53,514 nt of DNA, taken from NCBI GenBank assembly GCA_020630495.1, contig JAHDBH010000012.1, forward strand, positions 1,306 through 54,819. The letters run 5' to 3'. The first letter of the stretch is position 1. Each line of letters begins with the position of its first letter. Below the pieces are notes generated by a model. The model worked only from the letters and a program-made list of their open reading frames with translations, ran no database searches and had not been told where the DNA came from. Both the position numbers and the translations under genes were made by a program. Positions 51,945-53,514 of the stretch are shown here, piece by piece. The stretch comes from Saprospiraceae bacterium (lineage in GTDB: Bacteria > Bacteroidota > Bacteroidia > Chitinophagales > Saprospiraceae).

Positions 51945-52853
51945 GTGATATACTTTGTCCTGACCATCCTCTGCTCCACGATCATCGTGGTACTGTTTAA
52001 GATGTACGCCAAGTACGAGATCCATCTACTGCTCACGATAGTCATCAACTACCTTACCTGTGTGGCTACTGGCGTGATCAGTGATCCCAGTATGATAGCA
52101 CAGCTTGATCTCTTGCACTCACCTGCTAGATGGCACCTTCTCGCTCTCGGAGTGCTGTTCATCTCTGGATTCAATATAGTAGGTCTCACCGTCAAGTACT
52201 TTGGTATGAGCCTGGCTGCAGTCTTTCAGAAATTGCCCTTTATCGCCAGCGCAGGCTATGCTATAGCTGTATACGGCGAGTCCGCAGGCTACCTCAAGGT
52301 ACTCGGTATAGTCATCTGTGTAGTAGCTGTTCTCTTCAGCTATCGACCAGCCCTGAGTCAGGGGACTGACGACCATAGATGGTGGCACTGGTTACTTCCG
52401 CTGCTCACTTTTCTCACAGGAGCTACCATCGAGACGACCTTCCTTGTCATCAAGAAAGATGGACTCTGGACGGGTGATGACTTATCAATTACTACGGTCA
52501 TCTTTGGCTTGGCGGGGGCACTGGGTATGGCCTATATGATCGCGTTGATGGCTTATCAGAGCCGCAATGAGATTTCCAGGAGGAGCCTACCAAGCGTAGG
52601 GGCAATCTGGCGATCCGTCGTGGCGGGAATTGTGCTCGGCGTTCCCAATTTTTACTCGATCTACTTTCTGGTCCGGCTATTTGATCAGGGCTACGAAGGA
52701 AGCATCATATTTCCCCTTTGCAATATAGGGGTACTCTTCCTATCTGGAGTGATAGGACTGTTGCTCTTTAAAGAGAGAATCAGTACTAAAAATGCCCTAG
52801 GCCTGTTATTGGCTGTCGGAGGCATGTCACTCATCTTGTTGGCTGGACGGTGA
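51945..52853 (+). CDS. EamA-like (DMT superfamily) transporter
   Basis: 302 residues with about ten hydrophobic helices in two five-helix halves, as in EamA-type drug/metabolite transporters. I chose the GTG at 51945 ('MIYFVLTILCSTIIVVLFK'), the usual start in Bacteroidota members. A TTG at 51897 would prepend 16 polar residues before the first helix. TAAGTTTT at 51923-51930 may be the -7 element. The substrate is unknown. Its TGA overlaps the ATG of yigZ by one base (TGATG). Confidence 0.8.
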   Translation: MIYFVLTILCSTIIVVLFKMYAKYEIHLLLTIVINYLTCVATGVISDPSMIAQLDLLHSPARWHLLALGVLFISGFNIVGLTVKYFGMSLAAVFQKLPFIASAGYAIAVYGESAGYLKVLGIVICVVAVLFSYRPALSQGTDDHRWWHWLLPLLTFLTGATIETTFLVIKKDGLWTGDDLSITTVIFGLAGALGMAYMIALMAYQSRNEISRRSLPSVGAIWRSVVAGIVLGVPNFYSIYFLVRLFDQGYEGSIIFPLCNIGVLFLSGVIGLLLFKERISTKNALGLLLAVGGMSLILLAGR

Positions 52854-53506
52854 TGGAACGGAGCTACAAGATCCTCACGGCACCAGGCCAATCCGAACTA
52901 CGCATCAAAGGAAGTAAATTTCTCGGCTTTGCTCAGCATGTGGCGAATAGAGGTGAGGCTGACCAACACCTGAGAGCCCTCCGAGAATTACACCCCAAAG
53001 CCACACACCACTGCAGCGCATGGACCATAGGACTCATGCAAGATCGACTTGAGTATTCCAGCGATGATGGTGAGCCTTCTGGCACAGCAGGCCGACCTAT
53101 CCTAGGGGCTATAAAAAGCGCTGAACTCTCCTACACAAGCGTCATATCCGTGCGCTACTACGGCGGCACCAAGCTCGGCAGCAGCGGACTCATCAAAGCC
53201 TACCGCGAATCTGCAGAACTCGCCCTCTCCCCAGATCTCATCCATGAGTCAGAGGTCCGAGCTCGCTATGCTTTCAGCTGTGATTACGAGACCATGCCCA
53301 GATTACTAGCTCATCTGGAGCGTCACAGAATCGAGCCCACAAGTAAAGAATTTGCCGACGATATGTCTCTCATCCTTGATGTCAATCCTGATGACGACCG
53401 CATGATGCGCGAGATATACGCGTGCCTGCAAAGTTGCTTTCTAGATGAGATTGATCCAAAGGTATACGAGCGGTGGCTGGGTGAAGCGTATAGGGGCTAT
53501 GTCTAG
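52853..53506 (+). CDS. yigZ: YigZ/IMPACT family protein
   Basis: 217 residues. The UPF0029 N-terminal domain is clear: 'SKFLGFAQHVANRGEADQHL', 'HHCSAWTIG', 'SSDDGEPSGTAGRPIL' (about 71-86) and 'VRYYGGTKLGSSGLIKAY'. A C-terminal DUF1949-like ferredoxin fold follows. Eukaryotic IMPACT regulates Gcn2; the bacterial role is not settled. It starts at the ATG overlapping the transporter stop (a GTG just before it is less likely), so it is translationally coupled. Confidence 0.92.
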   Translation: MERSYKILTAPGQSELRIKGSKFLGFAQHVANRGEADQHLRALRELHPKATHHCSAWTIGLMQDRLEYSSDDGEPSGTAGRPILGAIKSAELSYTSVISVRYYGGTKLGSSGLIKAYRESAELALSPDLIHESEVRARYAFSCDYETMPRLLAHLERHRIEPTSKEFADDMSLILDVNPDDDRMMREIYACLQSCFLDEIDPKVYERWLGEAYRGYV

Positions 53507-53512
53507 CAAATG
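53496..53512 (-). repeat. CATTT mini-hairpin copy 14
   Basis: On the minus strand: CATTT, stem GCTA/TAGC, loop GACA (the loop of copies 4 and 5). It spans the yigZ stop codon. Confidence 0.7.
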
Positions 53513-53514
53513 TG

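Noticed and set aside
1-53514. CRISPR arrays, tRNA/rRNA genes, insertion sequences, prophage genes
   Set aside because: None seen: no regularly spaced repeats, no transposase, integrase or structural phage protein among the readable frames.

Overview
The window reads as a stretch of a Bacteroidota chromosome, most likely from the Saprospirales/Lewinella side of the phylum. The supports are: GldA/GldF/GldG with a DUF4340 partner; a secreted protein with a type IX secretion (T9SS) C-terminal sorting domain; family proteins largely confined to Bacteroidota (DUF5686, GWxTD, DUF3098, DUF1599, the BT_3928 family, an ~310-residue NusB); a 14-fold 'GDCRVYGVSYTG'-type repeat protein typical of Lewinella relatives; and TAnnTTTG-type -7 promoter elements without Shine-Dalgarno sites. 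Coding density is high. I see 45 protein genes, no tRNA, rRNA, CRISPR array, phage or insertion sequence, and no gene-free stretch above 300 bases.

Layout. 1-7667: end of a secreted zinc metalloprotease with a small membrane protein, a DUF5686 outer-membrane protein, an alpha/beta hydrolase and a helix-hairpin-helix beta-barrel protein. 7668-12220: a winged-helix/phosphoribosyltransferase fusion behind a perfect 23-bp palindrome, a Nudix hydrolase divergent from pyrE, an M42 peptidase and a UbiA-like membrane protein. 12258-18108 (minus): M20 peptidase-FKBP-trmD, and a secreted prolyl oligopeptidase abutting cdaA. 18220-26054: an unknown secreted coiled-coil protein with miaE, a TPR/beta-propeller/SPOR protein, a DUF368 lipid-carrier transporter, an S1/P1-like nuclease and a TfoX-like protein. 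26141-32337 (minus): DUF4340-gldG-gldF-gldA, then truB-uppP-DUF3098. 32436-42902: secreted proteins, a phosphoesterase/lipoprotein/GWxTD operon, an M1 aminopeptidase and the giant T9SS repeat protein. 43011-53506: rplS, accC, an S24-type regulator, tpiA, ppk1, nusB-BT_3928 family-DUF1599, an EamA-like transporter and yigZ.

Two sequence-level signals stand out. First, a dispersed element with the form CATTT-N4-GNNA-N4' (a 5-nt foot followed by a 4-bp hairpin with a GNNA loop) occurs 14 times, on both strands equally, in unrelated genes and reading frames. The stem bases vary but remain complementary (GCGC/GCGC, GGCC/GGCC, GGGC/GCCC, TCCC/GGGA, TCGC/GCGA, GGAT/ATCC, GACT/AGTC, GCGA/TCGC, GCCC/GGGC, GCTA/TAGC). 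By rough arithmetic about 0.03 copies would be expected by chance. I know of no name for it. Second, many transcription units have a TAnnTTTN element ending exactly 4 (sometimes 5) bases before the start codon, which would place transcription start at or next to the initiation codon, i.e. leaderless mRNAs.

Functionally the window mixes housekeeping (pyrE, trmD, truB, rplS, nusB, tpiA, miaE, ppk1, accC), envelope biology (DUF368 and UppP, both undecaprenyl-phosphate recycling; CdaA; SPOR; DUF5686) and secretion/gliding (GldAFG, a T9SS cargo). All assignments come from reading motifs in the sequence; no database search was run.
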